The notes beneath the pieces are model-generated. The model was not told the origin of the DNA and ran no database searches. It worked only from the letters and a program-made list of their open reading frames with translations. The position numbers and the translations under genes were made by a program. A stretch of 64,000 nt of DNA from contig JBBRYS010000008.1 of assembly GCA_038237475.1 (NCBI GenBank), forward strand, positions 124,001-188,000, in the 5' to 3' direction. Below are positions 52,389 through 62,106 of the stretch, piece after piece (positions within the stretch are counted from its first letter, which is position 1; each line of letters begins with the position of its first letter). This DNA comes from JAOAPY01 sp038237475. Lineage in GTDB: Bacteria > Acidobacteriota > Blastocatellia > Pyrinomonadales > Pyrinomonadaceae.

Positions 52389-53281
52389 CTTGACAGCCCC
52401 GCTTTGGAATTTTCTGCCCAGGTAACTTCCACGTTCTTTCTCAGACAGATGACATTGCGCTCCGGAAAACTTTCGCAGGCAGGCGTCTGCGTTATTCCTG
52501 AAAGTGTGTGCAGCGAATAGCCGAGATCGGCTATTTGCGTCAGCAGAGCAGCTGAGGTCGTATTTGCCCGGCGCAGAAACTCCGGATCAATTTCCACTAC
52601 CAGAATGTCCGGCCGGCAATCGTCATTTAAACCGGCGAGAACCTGCGCTTCATAGCCCTGCACGTCCAGTAAGAGTAAGCGCACTTTCTGATACCCCTGC
52701 GTTTTAACCAGGTGCGACAAAGGCATGACGGAAACAGACAGACCCGCGCCTTCATCCAGTAAGCTGGCGGTTCCGGGATTGGACGACGCCGGCCAGGCCA
52801 TGTGAATAAGATCAGTGTTGGTACCCAAAGCCATGGCGACCAGTGTGACGCGATCGAGGAGGTTGTTAAGCCGTAAATTTTGAGCGGCCCGTAACAGGGC
52901 AGCAGGCTGCGGTTCAACCCCGATCACACGTCCTTCGGCTCCGACTGCGCGCGCTGCTACCGCGACGTGCAGGCCGAAGTTTACGCCTGCACAAATCGCA
53001 ACATCGCCGGATCTAAGATTTCGCTCCAAAAACTGCAGCGTCAGCGGTTCGTACTCATCACCTCGCAGCAGCCAATACTCGATCCAATCGCGGGGGTGCA
53101 GATAGAGTCTGATGTCGTGGTAGGCAAGATGCTCGATTCCGGCATCCGGAAAGACATGCCTCCCGAGCCAGCGTATCATTCGATACTTGGTCGGGTGCTC
53201 GGGAGTTTGTGCATACGCACGCAAGAGCGTTGTGCGTATCCATCCCGCGCCGGCCATTTTCCCATTTTGACTCTGTGCCAT
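52385..53281 (-). CDS. FkbM-family methyltransferase with an altered SAM motif
   Basis: A 298-residue protein. The SAM-binding segment reads VAICAGVNFGLHVAVAAR where the family normally has a DVGAN-like motif; the Asp is replaced by Ala, though the acidic residue after strand two (VIGVEPQP) is kept. LLLDVQGYEAQVLAGL is the second conserved region. Either the enzyme binds SAM differently or is inactive. It is separated by 25 bases from the polymerase/ligase gene. Confidence 0.88.
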   Translation of the reverse strand: MAQSQNGKMAGAGWIRTTLLRAYAQTPEHPTKYRMIRWLGRHVFPDAGIEHLAYHDIRLYLHPRDWIEYWLLRGDEYEPLTLQFLERNLRSGDVAICAGVNFGLHVAVAARAVGAEGRVIGVEPQPAALLRAAQNLRLNNLLDRVTLVAMALGTNTDLIHMAWPASSNPGTASLLDEGAGLSVSVMPLSHLVKTQGYQKVRLLLLDVQGYEAQVLAGLNDDCRPDILVVEIDPEFLRRANTTSAALLTQIADLGYSLHTLSGITQTPACESFPERNVICLRKNVEVTWAENSKAGLSR

Positions 53282-53306
53282 GTCGGTGTTGTCGTCGCTG
53301 ACGCTG

Positions 53307-54653
53307 TCAGGTCGGAAGTTGCTGCGCCCTATTCAGGGCATGGGCGGTTGGTGCCTTCTCTCGCTCGATTACCTGGACCACTTCGCGAGCCCCCACCCAC
53401 CCTGCAGTCATCAGGAGAATGCACGTTTGCGGAATGGAGGCAAACAATCCAATGCCGAGTAAGCCGACGCCAAAGTTTATTACGCAGGCGCACCAGGCAA
53501 GCAGCCTTCCCTGACGCCACGGATCAAGACGGTTGCCTTTGAATCTAGTCCCCAGCCAGATAATGAACGCTATCCACAAACAAAGCCCAAAAATTCCCTG
53601 CTCAAGCATGATTCGCGCGTACTCATTCTCCATCAGGACCGGATTCTGAATACGTCCCTGCAAAAAGTAAGGAATGCTGGTGCCGCCACCTCCCAGGCCG
53701 TTGCCGAAGGGATACTGGCTCGCCAGTTCGAAGAATGTCATGTTGACGCTGCCTATCACGCGTTCCTTCACGTAGTCAGTATTCTGGAGCTCCGTCACTC
53801 GCTGCAGCCGTGCCTGGCCTGAGGCGAAGAGACCAATCAGAACCAGAATCAGGATCCAGCCAAAGGCGTATCCGATTCTCGACTTGATGGAGAAGGTCAG
53901 CATCAGGATCAGAATTGAGATGGCAACGAAGTTGACCCTCGTAGCGGAAAGCAGGACACCCAGCAGCGCGGTCGCCAGACCGGCTACGAACAAGTTGATT
54001 TGCCATTGGTGCTTGTGCTTCTGAAGCATCGCCCCGGCAATGAAGGGAACGGTGGCGACCATTGTGCCGCCATAAGCGTGTGCGTTTTGGAAAGAGGAGG
54101 GAATGCGATAAGTCGAGTTTGCCCCGAGCACGTCCTTACTCTGATAGATGATCTTTGTCATTTCGTTGCGCGGGAAGAAAGCAGTCACGCCCATGAAAAA
54201 TTCCGCCGACGCAATCCCCAGCGCAACCACGTTCAAAACGGCCAACCCAACTCCCAGCTTATATCGTTCCTCCGGCAGCAGGCGCGCCCCCAGCAGCAGA
54301 AACGGCAGGAAGAAGATGCTTGGGCGCAAACCCACCAGGCGAATGAGAAACTCCTGAGCCGGATAAAGAAAGATCACCAGGGACCAGAGGATCAATACCT
54401 CCATCCATGATCGCAGCGCTTCAACTCGCAGTTTCTGTAGCCCACTCAGTGGCTTAAATAACTGGGTCGCGTACAGACCCACCACGCCGGCGTCAAAAAT
54501 AAAATTCGATGTCGTGTCAGCAAGATTAGCCTTGGTAATCCCGTAAAAGTATCCCACTGAGACCACGGCGAGAATTCCATTGACCAATGAACGGCGACCG
54601 GCGCCGTAACAAATCGCAAATGCCGCCAGGCTAAGTATTAATGAGAGACCCAT
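53307..54653 (-). CDS. O-antigen polymerase/ligase-like membrane protein (Wzy/WaaL)
   Basis: About 448 residues from ATG 54653, with a GTG at 54683 as alternative. About eleven transmembrane segments; a large periplasmic loop with ARIMLEQGIFGLCLW (near residues 355-370) resembles the Wzy_C/WaaL domain. Together with Wzx, Wzc and Wza this makes the Wzy-dependent assembly machinery complete; in such a locus polymerisation is more likely than lipid A ligation. It starts 60 bases downstream of the methyltransferase gene. Confidence 0.9.
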   Translation of the reverse strand: MGLSLILSLAAFAICYGAGRRSLVNGILAVVSVGYFYGITKANLADTTSNFIFDAGVVGLYATQLFKPLSGLQKLRVEALRSWMEVLILWSLVIFLYPAQEFLIRLVGLRPSIFFLPFLLLGARLLPEERYKLGVGLAVLNVVALGIASAEFFMGVTAFFPRNEMTKIIYQSKDVLGANSTYRIPSSFQNAHAYGGTMVATVPFIAGAMLQKHKHQWQINLFVAGLATALLGVLLSATRVNFVAISILILMLTFSIKSRIGYAFGWILILVLIGLFASGQARLQRVTELQNTDYVKERVIGSVNMTFFELASQYPFGNGLGGGGTSIPYFLQGRIQNPVLMENEYARIMLEQGIFGLCLWIAFIIWLGTRFKGNRLDPWRQGRLLAWCACVINFGVGLLGIGLFASIPQTCILLMTAGWVGAREVVQVIEREKAPTAHALNRAQQLPT

Positions 54654-54712
54654 AGGGACGTGGCTGTAAACGCAGCCAACCACCGGCTCATCACCGGATT
54701 CGATTTTCTTCG

Positions 54713-55396
54713 TTAAGGATTTTTTCGTCCGATCAAAAGCACATTATCGGAGAGCGCCCGAGGAAACACCCGGGAGATAAATTTCGGAAAGCTCCACGGG
54801 GTCAGAATGATGCGGCCCGTGCAACTGTAGTTAACCGCGCAATTCGCCAGCCCACACTCTGAGGCAATTCTTTTCAGATCCACTTCCAATAGCGCACTTA
54901 AATGAGCAGGATAGTGTACATCCTGGAAAGCCGAGAAACGTTGTTTGAATACCAGCGTCAGGAGGCTCAGCAGACTCAGTTGATTTGGTGTAGTGACAAC
55001 TATCCATCCTCCCGGTTTAGCCAGACGCACGAGCTCGCGCATAAAAGCTCGCGGGTTCTCCAGATGCTCGATGGTTTCGACAGCTGCTACTACGTCGGCG
55101 CTCTCATCCGGTAAAGCTACCTGGCCCTTGTCCAGATCGACCTGAGTGAATTCAGCCTCGTCCGGGAAGTCCTCATAGCGCACCACATCCGCCCCGATGT
55201 AACGGCTGAACTGCTGTTGCACGAAAGGCCGCAGCTGGCCGGCCCCACATCCAACGTCGACGATGGTGGCGCCGATGGCTTTGTGTTGGTCCAATGCCTT
55301 CGCGACCATTTCATAAATGCTGGTCTCGCTGGTGCCCATGCTCTGCCGGGCGCGAGCTTGCACTTCTCCGTGGTCCTGGAAAATGGCAGTGCTCAT
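54713..55396 (-). CDS. Class I SAM-dependent methyltransferase
   Basis: About 227 residues from ATG 55396, which overlaps the preceding stop (ATGA); the frame opens at 55450. Motif I is IVDVGCGAGQLRPFV; DVVAAVETIEHLENPRAF follows and GGWIVVTTPN closes the core. It belongs to the Methyltransf_11/23 type. Likely a sugar or terminal-cap methyltransferase. Confidence 0.89.
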   Translation of the reverse strand: MSTAIFQDHGEVQARARQSMGTSETSIYEMVAKALDQHKAIGATIVDVGCGAGQLRPFVQQQFSRYIGADVVRYEDFPDEAEFTQVDLDKGQVALPDESADVVAAVETIEHLENPRAFMRELVRLAKPGGWIVVTTPNQLSLLSLLTLVFKQRFSAFQDVHYPAHLSALLEVDLKRIASECGLANCAVNYSCTGRIILTPWSFPKFISRVFPRALSDNVLLIGRKNP

Positions 55397-56547
55397 CCGG
55401 TGACTTCCTGGGGCACGCTGACTCGAATGCTGGGGCGTTGAGCGGCGCAAGCAAGCAGGTTTCCAAGACGATCCATCTGGCTGGCGGGATCGCAGAGTTC
55501 GCGAGCGCGCGCCGGACCCGCTGCTCCTAATTTTTCGCGAAGCATTTTATCTTCAATTAAGTGTTGCAGCGTGGAGGCGAGCGCCTTCACGTCTCGAGGT
55601 GGAACCAGCCTGCCGCATGTTTCAGTCACAATCTCACCAGCGCCGCCCAGCGCAGTGGTCACCACCGGAAGCCCGGCGTAGAGCGCTTCAATAAAGGCAA
55701 TCCCGAAGGGCTCTGGTCCAGTGTTCGGTTGGCAGTGAATGTCTGCGGCCGCCAGCAGTTCCTCAACATCTGAACGCTGGCCGAGAAAGTGGACGCGGTC
55801 CGCGATTCCCAACCGTACTGCTGTTTCCTTCAGGGCTGTTAAGTAATCGATCTCACTTGGCCTTTGTGCGCCTCCAACTTGCCAGCATACCCAACCCGGC
55901 AAGTCTTTCAGCCGGCTCAGCGCTTCCAGATGCAGCGTCTGGCCTTTCCACGATTCCATGCGACTGACCTGAATGACGACCACCGTGTTGGGCGGAGTCC
56001 GCAACTCTGCCCGCAGCGCTTCACGTTCCGATTTTGCCACGGCAAGTTTTGGCGGCGCCACCGGGCAGTAGATCACTTCGCGCCGCACCCGCGGATACAA
56101 ATCAGGCATGGCTGCAGCTGTGAACCTACTATTGCATAGCACCAGCAGGGGAATCGTCCGGCGCGCCAAACGCTCCAGCCAGTAAGGTCCTTTAGTTCCG
56201 CTGTGCAGCCAGAAGACCAGCGGGATTTGAGCTGAACTCACAGCTGATCCGAACAGCGCCTGCGACCAGGCGGAATGGCAGATTACGACATCAAAGGAAA
56301 CGCGATGCAGGAGCTCGCGAAGAGCTCGGCGCGCACGCACGACCGTGAGCGGACGGCTAATCCTCACCTGGCCCAGCAAATTCACCGGCACTCCAGCGTT
56401 CATTAATTCCGCGCTTAGGCGTCCCTGAAAGCAGAGCGCAAAATGTGTCTCCAGAGCCAGGCCAGGATGTCGATGACGGGCAAGCGTCGCCAGCAGCGTT
56501 TCCACTCCGCCATACATGTTGCCGCTGTGAATATGAAGAAGACGCAT
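55393..56547 (-). CDS. GT4-family glycosyltransferase
   Basis: A 384-residue GT-B enzyme: IHSGNMYGGVETLLATLA at the acceptor side; VIQVSRMESWKGQTLHLEAL and TGPEPFGIAFIEALYAGLPV at the donor side with both conserved glutamates. It is followed by the methyltransferase with a four-base overlap and lies 22 bases after the next GT4 gene. Confidence 0.93.
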   Translation of the reverse strand: MRLLHIHSGNMYGGVETLLATLARHRHPGLALETHFALCFQGRLSAELMNAGVPVNLLGQVRISRPLTVVRARRALRELLHRVSFDVVICHSAWSQALFGSAVSSAQIPLVFWLHSGTKGPYWLERLARRTIPLLVLCNSRFTAAAMPDLYPRVRREVIYCPVAPPKLAVAKSEREALRAELRTPPNTVVVIQVSRMESWKGQTLHLEALSRLKDLPGWVCWQVGGAQRPSEIDYLTALKETAVRLGIADRVHFLGQRSDVEELLAAADIHCQPNTGPEPFGIAFIEALYAGLPVVTTALGGAGEIVTETCGRLVPPRDVKALASTLQHLIEDKMLREKLGAAGPARARELCDPASQMDRLGNLLACAAQRPSIRVSVPQEVTG

Positions 56548-56569
56548 TTGAAGCTGAAGGCTTGGTAGC

Positions 56570-57856
56570 CTAACTCAAGGATGAAGATTCGGCCTGCTGA
56601 CTTCCGGCCTTTGAGCCCCAATCTTCGACTAATGAACGCGGCGAACACACATTGTCATAAAGGGGAATCAGTTCAGATGCCAAACGGGCGCGATCAAAAC
56701 GCGCAATGGCAGTGCGCCGGCCGGCCTCTCCTAATCTCATGCGCAGGCGGGAATCCGCTGCCAGCCTCGTCATACACCTGGCCAGCATTACCGCATCACC
56801 GGGTGTATGGCTCAGAGCGTCCGCCTCCTGAGTTATCAGTTCAGCAGCGCCGCCTGCCTCGCTAACGATGACCGCACGACCGCAAGCCATTCCTTCCGCA
56901 ATCACCAGCCCGAATGGCTCGGGCTCCGTACTCGCGTGGATCACGATATCCAGCGCCCGCATGGCGGCAGCGGGTTCAGCGACGAACCCCACAAAACCAA
57001 CGGACTTCTCGAGGCCAAGATTGTGGGCCATCTGCTTGAGCTCAGTCAGGGAGTGTTGGCTTCCGCTTGTTTGATAAAGCGCTCCACCAACTACATACCC
57101 ACGCACGGAAATGTCTGCGGGAATCCGGGCCAGTGCCCGCAGAAAAGTCTCATGCCCTTTCCAGCGCGCGAGAGTGGCGAGCAGACCTACTCGAATAGTA
57201 TGCGGCGCGGCCGCGTCCAGGCCGGCCAGTTGATCCAAATCGAGCACCGGCCCGTCTGGTGAAAAAGTTTCGAGATCAACGCCATTGTAGACCGTAGCAA
57301 CCGGCAGCTTCGGTCCGAATACGGCTTTCAGATCCTCTGCCACACTGTTGGAATTAGCCACCGCCGCAGCACACCGTCTCGCATAGCGCTGCAGCAAGCG
57401 CGCCATGATCGGGCGCGCGGAGACGTAATCATGTATATGCCAAACTATCGGCACTCGCGCAGGCTTTGACCACAAGCCGAGCACATGCATCTTGAAGCCA
57501 TTGGAGTGAATTAGATCGGGTGCCGAATTGCGAATTAGGCGACGCAGTTTTCTGACATAAGCCATGACTGCGGGTGCCGCACGGAGTAGCGCGACAAGTA
57601 CTGATAAGCGGCTTCGCTGATGGCCGGCTGGTCCTCCCATCGCAGCGTCCCCAATGCCAGCCAGCACAGACGGAAAAGGCAAGACTGTCGTAGGCACGCC
57701 GAGCGCGACGCTGAGAGAAACCAGTGGTCCATCCTCGGACACGGCGAGGTGAAGCGGCCAATCAGGTTTGGCTGCGCGCATGCTCGCCAGCAGGTCGAGC
57801 AGACTTTTTTCGGCCCCTCCCAACTGGGCACATGGACTGAGATACAAAATTCTCAT
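56570..57856 (-). CDS. GT4-family glycosyltransferase
   Basis: About 428 residues from ATG 57856; starts at 57892 or the frame opening at 57961 are less likely, because MRILYLSPCAQLGGAEKSL is the natural beginning of the fold. VGLLATLARWKGHETFLRAL and TEPEPFGLVIAEGMACGRAV are the donor motifs. It is the first glycosyltransferase after the Wzc gene, about 130 bases downstream of it. Confidence 0.92.
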   Translation of the reverse strand: MRILYLSPCAQLGGAEKSLLDLLASMRAAKPDWPLHLAVSEDGPLVSLSVALGVPTTVLPFPSVLAGIGDAAMGGPAGHQRSRLSVLVALLRAAPAVMAYVRKLRRLIRNSAPDLIHSNGFKMHVLGLWSKPARVPIVWHIHDYVSARPIMARLLQRYARRCAAAVANSNSVAEDLKAVFGPKLPVATVYNGVDLETFSPDGPVLDLDQLAGLDAAAPHTIRVGLLATLARWKGHETFLRALARIPADISVRGYVVGGALYQTSGSQHSLTELKQMAHNLGLEKSVGFVGFVAEPAAAMRALDIVIHASTEPEPFGLVIAEGMACGRAVIVSEAGGAAELITQEADALSHTPGDAVMLARCMTRLAADSRLRMRLGEAGRRTAIARFDRARLASELIPLYDNVCSPRSLVEDWGSKAGSQQAESSSLS

Positions 57857-57933
57857 GACCTGGAGTGTCTTCTCGGAATCTTTGTCAGCCATTCGGCACT
57901 GGGACGGATGACAACTACTCGGGTAACATCTCG

Positions 57934-57955
57934 ACCGGCCGACCGGCCGGCCGGA
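57934..57955. repeat. GC-rich palindromic tract between wzc and GT4 genes
   Basis: ACCGGCCG is repeated in tandem and inverted form (ACCGGCC, GACCGGCC, GGCCGGA) over 22 bases. It can fold into a very stable stem in the mRNA between the Wzc and glycosyltransferase genes. It could lower the level of the downstream message relative to wza and wzc. Confidence 0.5.
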
Positions 57956-57989
57956 CATCAAGTAACATTCCGACCCTTAAGCGAATTTT

Positions 57990-60407
57990 TCAGGAAGCGA
58001 GGCTGCTCGCCTGCTCGTCGGTTTTGTAGTACTTCTGGTAGTAGCCACCGTATTGGTAATCGCTGGGCATGAGGTGGACGTTGTTCAGGACAACGCCGAA
58101 GATTCTTGCGCCTACATCCTGGAGCATCTGTCTCGACCGGCGCACAATTGCGCGCGAAGCGTGATCACCATGGACCACCAGCAGGACTCCATCAACAACT
58201 GACGAGATCAGGACGCTGTCGGTAAAAGAGGCAATCGGCGGCGAATCCAGGATGATGTGAGTGAACCTTCCTTTAAGGCTGGCAATCAGACGTTTCATTG
58301 ATTCAGATCCGATCAGTTCCGAAGGGTTGGGTGGGATCGCTCCCGCGGTAAGCACGTAGATCCCACTGGCCTCGTGCTCCTGAATCAAATCGAGCATTTC
58401 GCTCTCGCTGATCTTGCTCGCGAGAATTCCACTCAGTCCGTTTTTGTTTTCCACCTCAAAAATTGTATGCATCCGAGGACGGCGCATATCTGCGTCGATG
58501 ACCAGCACGCTCGCCCCCGTTTGTCTCAACACCAAAGCAGTGTTGACCGCCGTAGTTGTCTTTCCTTCGGCAGGCTGGCTGGAAGTTACCAGCAGGGTTT
58601 GGGGCGCGCCTCCGGCAGACGAGAGCAGAATCGAGGTCCGCAGATGACGATACGCCTCTGCCAGGGGAGACCGGGGATCGGCATTCAGAAGCAGTTCCTC
58701 CTGACCCACGCTTCCGTTTTTCTTTTGCATGGCCGTGACCGTCGATAAGAGGCGCCGCCGAGCTGAATTCCCGATGGCCGGGATCACTGCGAGTGCCGGC
58801 AGCCGCAATATCTTTTCCACGTCATCGGCAGAGTGAATGGTGTCGTCCAAATATTCCAGATAACGTGCCAGCGCGATCCCGAGAACGAAGGAGAGGAGTA
58901 GCGACAATCCAACACCTTCCAGACGTCTTGGCCCAACCGGTGTTTTGGGAACGGTCGCATAATCGACCACGTGAATATTGTTGGGTGTTCCGGCAACCAC
59001 GACATCGTTTTCCTTGGCGCGTTGCAGCAGTCCATCCAGCAAGCCCTTGTTAGTCTCGATGCCCTGTTGAATGATGCGATAGTTGACCGCCGCTTCGTTC
59101 TGCGTCAGCGTTTCGCCCCGTTGGTCATTGAAAGATTTTCGCAGCGCCTCTTCCCGCGTCACGGCCTGACGATATTTGGTCGCGAGGTTAGTCGTAACAA
59201 TAGTCACGGCCTGACGGCGTGAATCCTTAGCTTCTTTTTCGAGGACGGCGATTTGCTCGTCGATTTGTTTGATGTCAGGGGCTTTTTCTGTGAATTCAAC
59301 CAGTAAGTTGGCCCGCTTTTGTCGCAGTTCAACCAGCTTGGTCTCGGCTTCAACCGCCTGTTTGGCTGAGTCTTCTGCGAGCGCCTCAGCAGCTCCCGGC
59401 GCCTGGCTGGCACGGTAAGCTGCCTCAGCCAGCTTCCGATCATTCTCAGCTTCCATCAACTGTTTGTTGAGACCTGACAGTCGATCCACTACCGTGTTCT
59501 GACTCGCGTCAAGAGAGATGATCTGGTGGTTCTTGGCATAGTTGATCAGCGTCTCTTCACCGCGGCGAATTTCGCTTTGCAGCTCGATGATGCGCTTCTG
59601 CAGAAAATCACCAGCCTTGTCGCTGGTCTCGGTCTTTTGTTCGAGATTCGAAAAGGCGAAAGCGTCAGAGATGGCATTGATAACTTTGGAAGCTACTTGA
59701 GGATCGCCATGCCTGAAACGAATCTCGATCAGCCGCGTATCATTGATTTGTTTTACCGTCAGTGATTTTTGCAGGCTCTCAACAAAGGGCGACAGCCGAT
59801 TCATCTCGGCGATGTTCTCGCGCGAGGTTGCCGGGGCCAGCGAGTCGTTGAGCGGCAGCCGTTCCAGCAAGCGTTCCTTGTCAGCGTCATTACTTCGCTT
59901 ACTCAAGCCGAGCATGAGTTTCATGCTGTCCCAGGTCGAACGGTTTTGTACCGCCTGAGGATTGATAAACGTGCGGTTATGCTCGAGGTCAAGTGTTTTG
60001 ACGACGCGACCCAGCAGAGTCGCGCTCGAAAGAATCTGCAGCTGCGTGTTGAAGTAACCTGGATCCTGAGAGGGAGCGTTAAGAATAAAAGCATTGCTCT
60101 TGATCGATCCCAGCACAGGATTGCTGACTTCCAGGTCGACCTGAATGTTGGCTTTGGCCTCGTAGACATCCGGCTGGCGCGCCATGTAAAGGGCAGCCAG
60201 CGTCGTGATAACCACCATCACGCCAAGGATCATCCAGAGCCGCTTGCGTGCCGAGCGCAGGTAATCATGGAGGCGCGAGTACCCACCCTTTTCGCTGTCG
60301 CCATCCAGTTCGAGATTGTAATAGGGCGACGGAGCTGATGGCTCAGTCGTTTTCGCGAGTGCTGTCACTCTCGTCATGTCGCTGTTTAGCTCGGAGGGTT
60401 CTTTCAT
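57990..60407 (-). CDS. wzc: Wzc-type polysaccharide co-polymerase and tyrosine autokinase
   Basis: An 805-residue protein. A Wzz-type chain-length domain lies between transmembrane segments at about 58-75 and 496-514, with a long coiled coil (about 265-460). The C-terminal BY-kinase has Walker A SSQPAEGKTT (609-618), Walker A' VIDADMRRP (636-644) and Walker B IILDSPP (718-724). The C terminus carries a tyrosine cluster (Tyr784, 786, 789, 790, 793, 794), the expected autophosphorylation sites. It works with Wza to control polymer length and export. AGGTGA lies before ATG 60407. It follows the wza gene by 62 bases. Confidence 0.95.
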   Translation of the reverse strand: MKEPSELNSDMTRVTALAKTTEPSAPSPYYNLELDGDSEKGGYSRLHDYLRSARKRLWMILGVMVVITTLAALYMARQPDVYEAKANIQVDLEVSNPVLGSIKSNAFILNAPSQDPGYFNTQLQILSSATLLGRVVKTLDLEHNRTFINPQAVQNRSTWDSMKLMLGLSKRSNDADKERLLERLPLNDSLAPATSRENIAEMNRLSPFVESLQKSLTVKQINDTRLIEIRFRHGDPQVASKVINAISDAFAFSNLEQKTETSDKAGDFLQKRIIELQSEIRRGEETLINYAKNHQIISLDASQNTVVDRLSGLNKQLMEAENDRKLAEAAYRASQAPGAAEALAEDSAKQAVEAETKLVELRQKRANLLVEFTEKAPDIKQIDEQIAVLEKEAKDSRRQAVTIVTTNLATKYRQAVTREEALRKSFNDQRGETLTQNEAAVNYRIIQQGIETNKGLLDGLLQRAKENDVVVAGTPNNIHVVDYATVPKTPVGPRRLEGVGLSLLLSFVLGIALARYLEYLDDTIHSADDVEKILRLPALAVIPAIGNSARRRLLSTVTAMQKKNGSVGQEELLLNADPRSPLAEAYRHLRTSILLSSAGGAPQTLLVTSSQPAEGKTTTAVNTALVLRQTGASVLVIDADMRRPRMHTIFEVENKNGLSGILASKISESEMLDLIQEHEASGIYVLTAGAIPPNPSELIGSESMKRLIASLKGRFTHIILDSPPIASFTDSVLISSVVDGVLLVVHGDHASRAIVRRSRQMLQDVGARIFGVVLNNVHLMPSDYQYGGYYQKYYKTDEQASSLAS

Positions 60408-60469
60408 CGTTTCACCTGGACCGGGGATAAATCTGTGCGGTCAACAGAACGGCTTAAAGAATGAATCGT

Positions 60470-61528
60470 CTAGGGAACGACACGCACTGGCAACTGGGCC
60501 ACCATAGGAATTACCGCGCCCACCAGACTGCGCAAGAGTCTCTTTGGGCCCGAAGCCGGCACATCCACGATATCGCCCGCCTGGAGCACAATATCTTCTG
60601 CTTTGTGCTTATCAATCGCTTTCAGGTCCACGAAGATTTCGGTTTTGCCAATGGTGCCCGGAGGCTGCCGGATAATTCGCACATGTTCGCCCCTGGTGTC
60701 AGGCAAAGTGCCACCGCTCATGGCGATCGCGCGTGTCACCGTTATCGGTTCGGTGAGAGGTACCATGGCAGGCTTCAGGACGTTGCCAACCACAAATGCC
60801 TGATCGGCCTCAGAGACACTGATCACGTCACCGGGTCGCACATAAGGATTCGCCGCGCCTTCTCCCCTTAGAGTCTCGCTCAACTTGTAATTATCCAGCG
60901 GGCTACTTGTGTTGTCGTCGGATTCAACTTGCCCGGATGCATCGCAGATTGAAGGCGAGGCCGTATGGACGACCTGGATGGTAGGTCCGGCGTTGTCAGT
61001 GGGCCCACCCGAGTGCGAGATCAATTCCAGCAGCCGAACGCGGCGCTGAAGTTGAAAGCGACTGGGAGTGCGCACTGAGCCCAGCACCGATACGAGCTGC
61101 GACTGGTAATCTCGAACAAAGACATCGACCTGCGGGTTCCTTAAAAACTCCAAATAGCGGGTTGAGATCTCGCCGGCAACTTCCTGTTCGGTCCGGCATG
61201 CCACTCTGATCTCGCCCTCAAGCAGCGGCATGCGAATCATTCCGCGACCGTCGACGCGAACACTATCGCGCGAATACTGTGGCTTGTTGAAGACACGAAT
61301 ATCCAGCACGTCTCCCGGTCCAATGCGATAGCGATCCTCGCTTGGCAGGTTCGCGGAAACGCTGGTCGCCGATGGAGCAGTACTGGCTGACTGCGAAGTG
61401 TTGATTACAGCTTGTTGTGCCCACCCAGCGCCGGGCAGGCACCCAACCATGGTGATGTACAAAGCGATACGAATTAATTTCATTACAGCTATTCGGCTCA
61501 AGGGGTGACGATGAGAAGGCGTGGTCAT
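60470..61528 (-). CDS. wza: Wza-type outer membrane polysaccharide export protein
   Basis: A 352-residue protein starting at ATG 61528, preceded by GGAGAGG eight bases away; an internal ATG at 61483 would start closer to the signal peptide (MKLIRIALYITMVG, cleavage near GWA-QQ). The Poly_export domain (YRIGPGDVLDIRVFNKP, about 70-155) is followed by SLBB domains (VLGSVRTPSRFQL and VVGNVLKPAMVPL). A lipid-attachment Cys is not clear. It is the first gene of the long leftward operon and forms the export channel with Wzc. Confidence 0.93.
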   Translation of the reverse strand: MTTPSHRHPLSRIAVMKLIRIALYITMVGCLPGAGWAQQAVINTSQSASTAPSATSVSANLPSEDRYRIGPGDVLDIRVFNKPQYSRDSVRVDGRGMIRMPLLEGEIRVACRTEQEVAGEISTRYLEFLRNPQVDVFVRDYQSQLVSVLGSVRTPSRFQLQRRVRLLELISHSGGPTDNAGPTIQVVHTASPSICDASGQVESDDNTSSPLDNYKLSETLRGEGAANPYVRPGDVISVSEADQAFVVGNVLKPAMVPLTEPITVTRAIAMSGGTLPDTRGEHVRIIRQPPGTIGKTEIFVDLKAIDKHKAEDIVLQAGDIVDVPASGPKRLLRSLVGAVIPMVAQLPVRVVP

Positions 61529-61699
61529 TAGCGAGCCTCTCCAAACTTCGTCTCGCGTTCCGGGTCTTCCACGCTGTTGTTAGACGAAGAGATTATGTTA
61601 CGAGCCTGCCTGGTGTCCAATTTTCAGGAATTTCACAGACTCTTGCCAACGCGTGTCCAACTTACACTTGCCGCTGCGAGTGCAGGAAACCACGCTGTA

Positions 61700-61729
61700 C
61701 CCCCGAAGGGGAAGCCTCATTTGCGAGGC
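61700..61729 (-). promoter_or_regulatory. Two adjacent hairpins in the wza leader
   Basis: On the minus strand GCCTC-gcaaat-GAGGC (61729-61714) is followed after two bases by CCCC-TTCG-GGGG (61711-61700). The second has a UUCG tetraloop closed by C-G, one of the most stable RNA loops. They lie about 170 bases before the wza start, within what is probably the untranslated leader. Confidence 0.5.
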
Positions 61730-61905
61730 GGCATCAAGTTTTCTCCGAGCAGAGATTGAAGAGTTTCCGCACATCTAAATCTCTATTTAAGGCGGTTCCC
61801 GCCCACTTGGTTTCGATGGTCGGCAGCGTCAAAACCAAAAGCTACACTATTTCCAGTCAAGTGAAAACACAGGCTTCCTTTCATATACTCAGAATAACCG
61901 GAGAA

Positions 61906-61923
61906 GCTTGAGGAATTCTTGAG
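61906..61923 (-). promoter_or_regulatory. CTCAA motif upstream of wza
   Basis: On the minus strand the site reads CTCAAGAATTCCTCAAGC: two CTCAAG units 11 bases apart. Sixteen of eighteen bases match the site at 36159-36176. It is about 380 bases before the wza start codon. Confidence 0.55.
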
Positions 61924-62106
61924 TTGCTTTTCGGTTTAAGCGGCCAAACCAGCGCCGTTACCGCAATGTTTTCTGGTCTGAAATAAAAACAGAAAATTTT
62001 TCGGCCGCGGCCACTGTGCCCCAAAACCCTCATTTCCGCCTAAATTTGTGAAGGTTCTCGCTCTTGGAACTTCCACTTCAAGGCCTGGGTGTACAGGTTT
62101 TTGTTT

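Noticed and set aside
61577..61759. 60-residue open frame upstream of wza
   Set aside because: It overlaps the leader hairpins, has no ribosome binding site and looks random.
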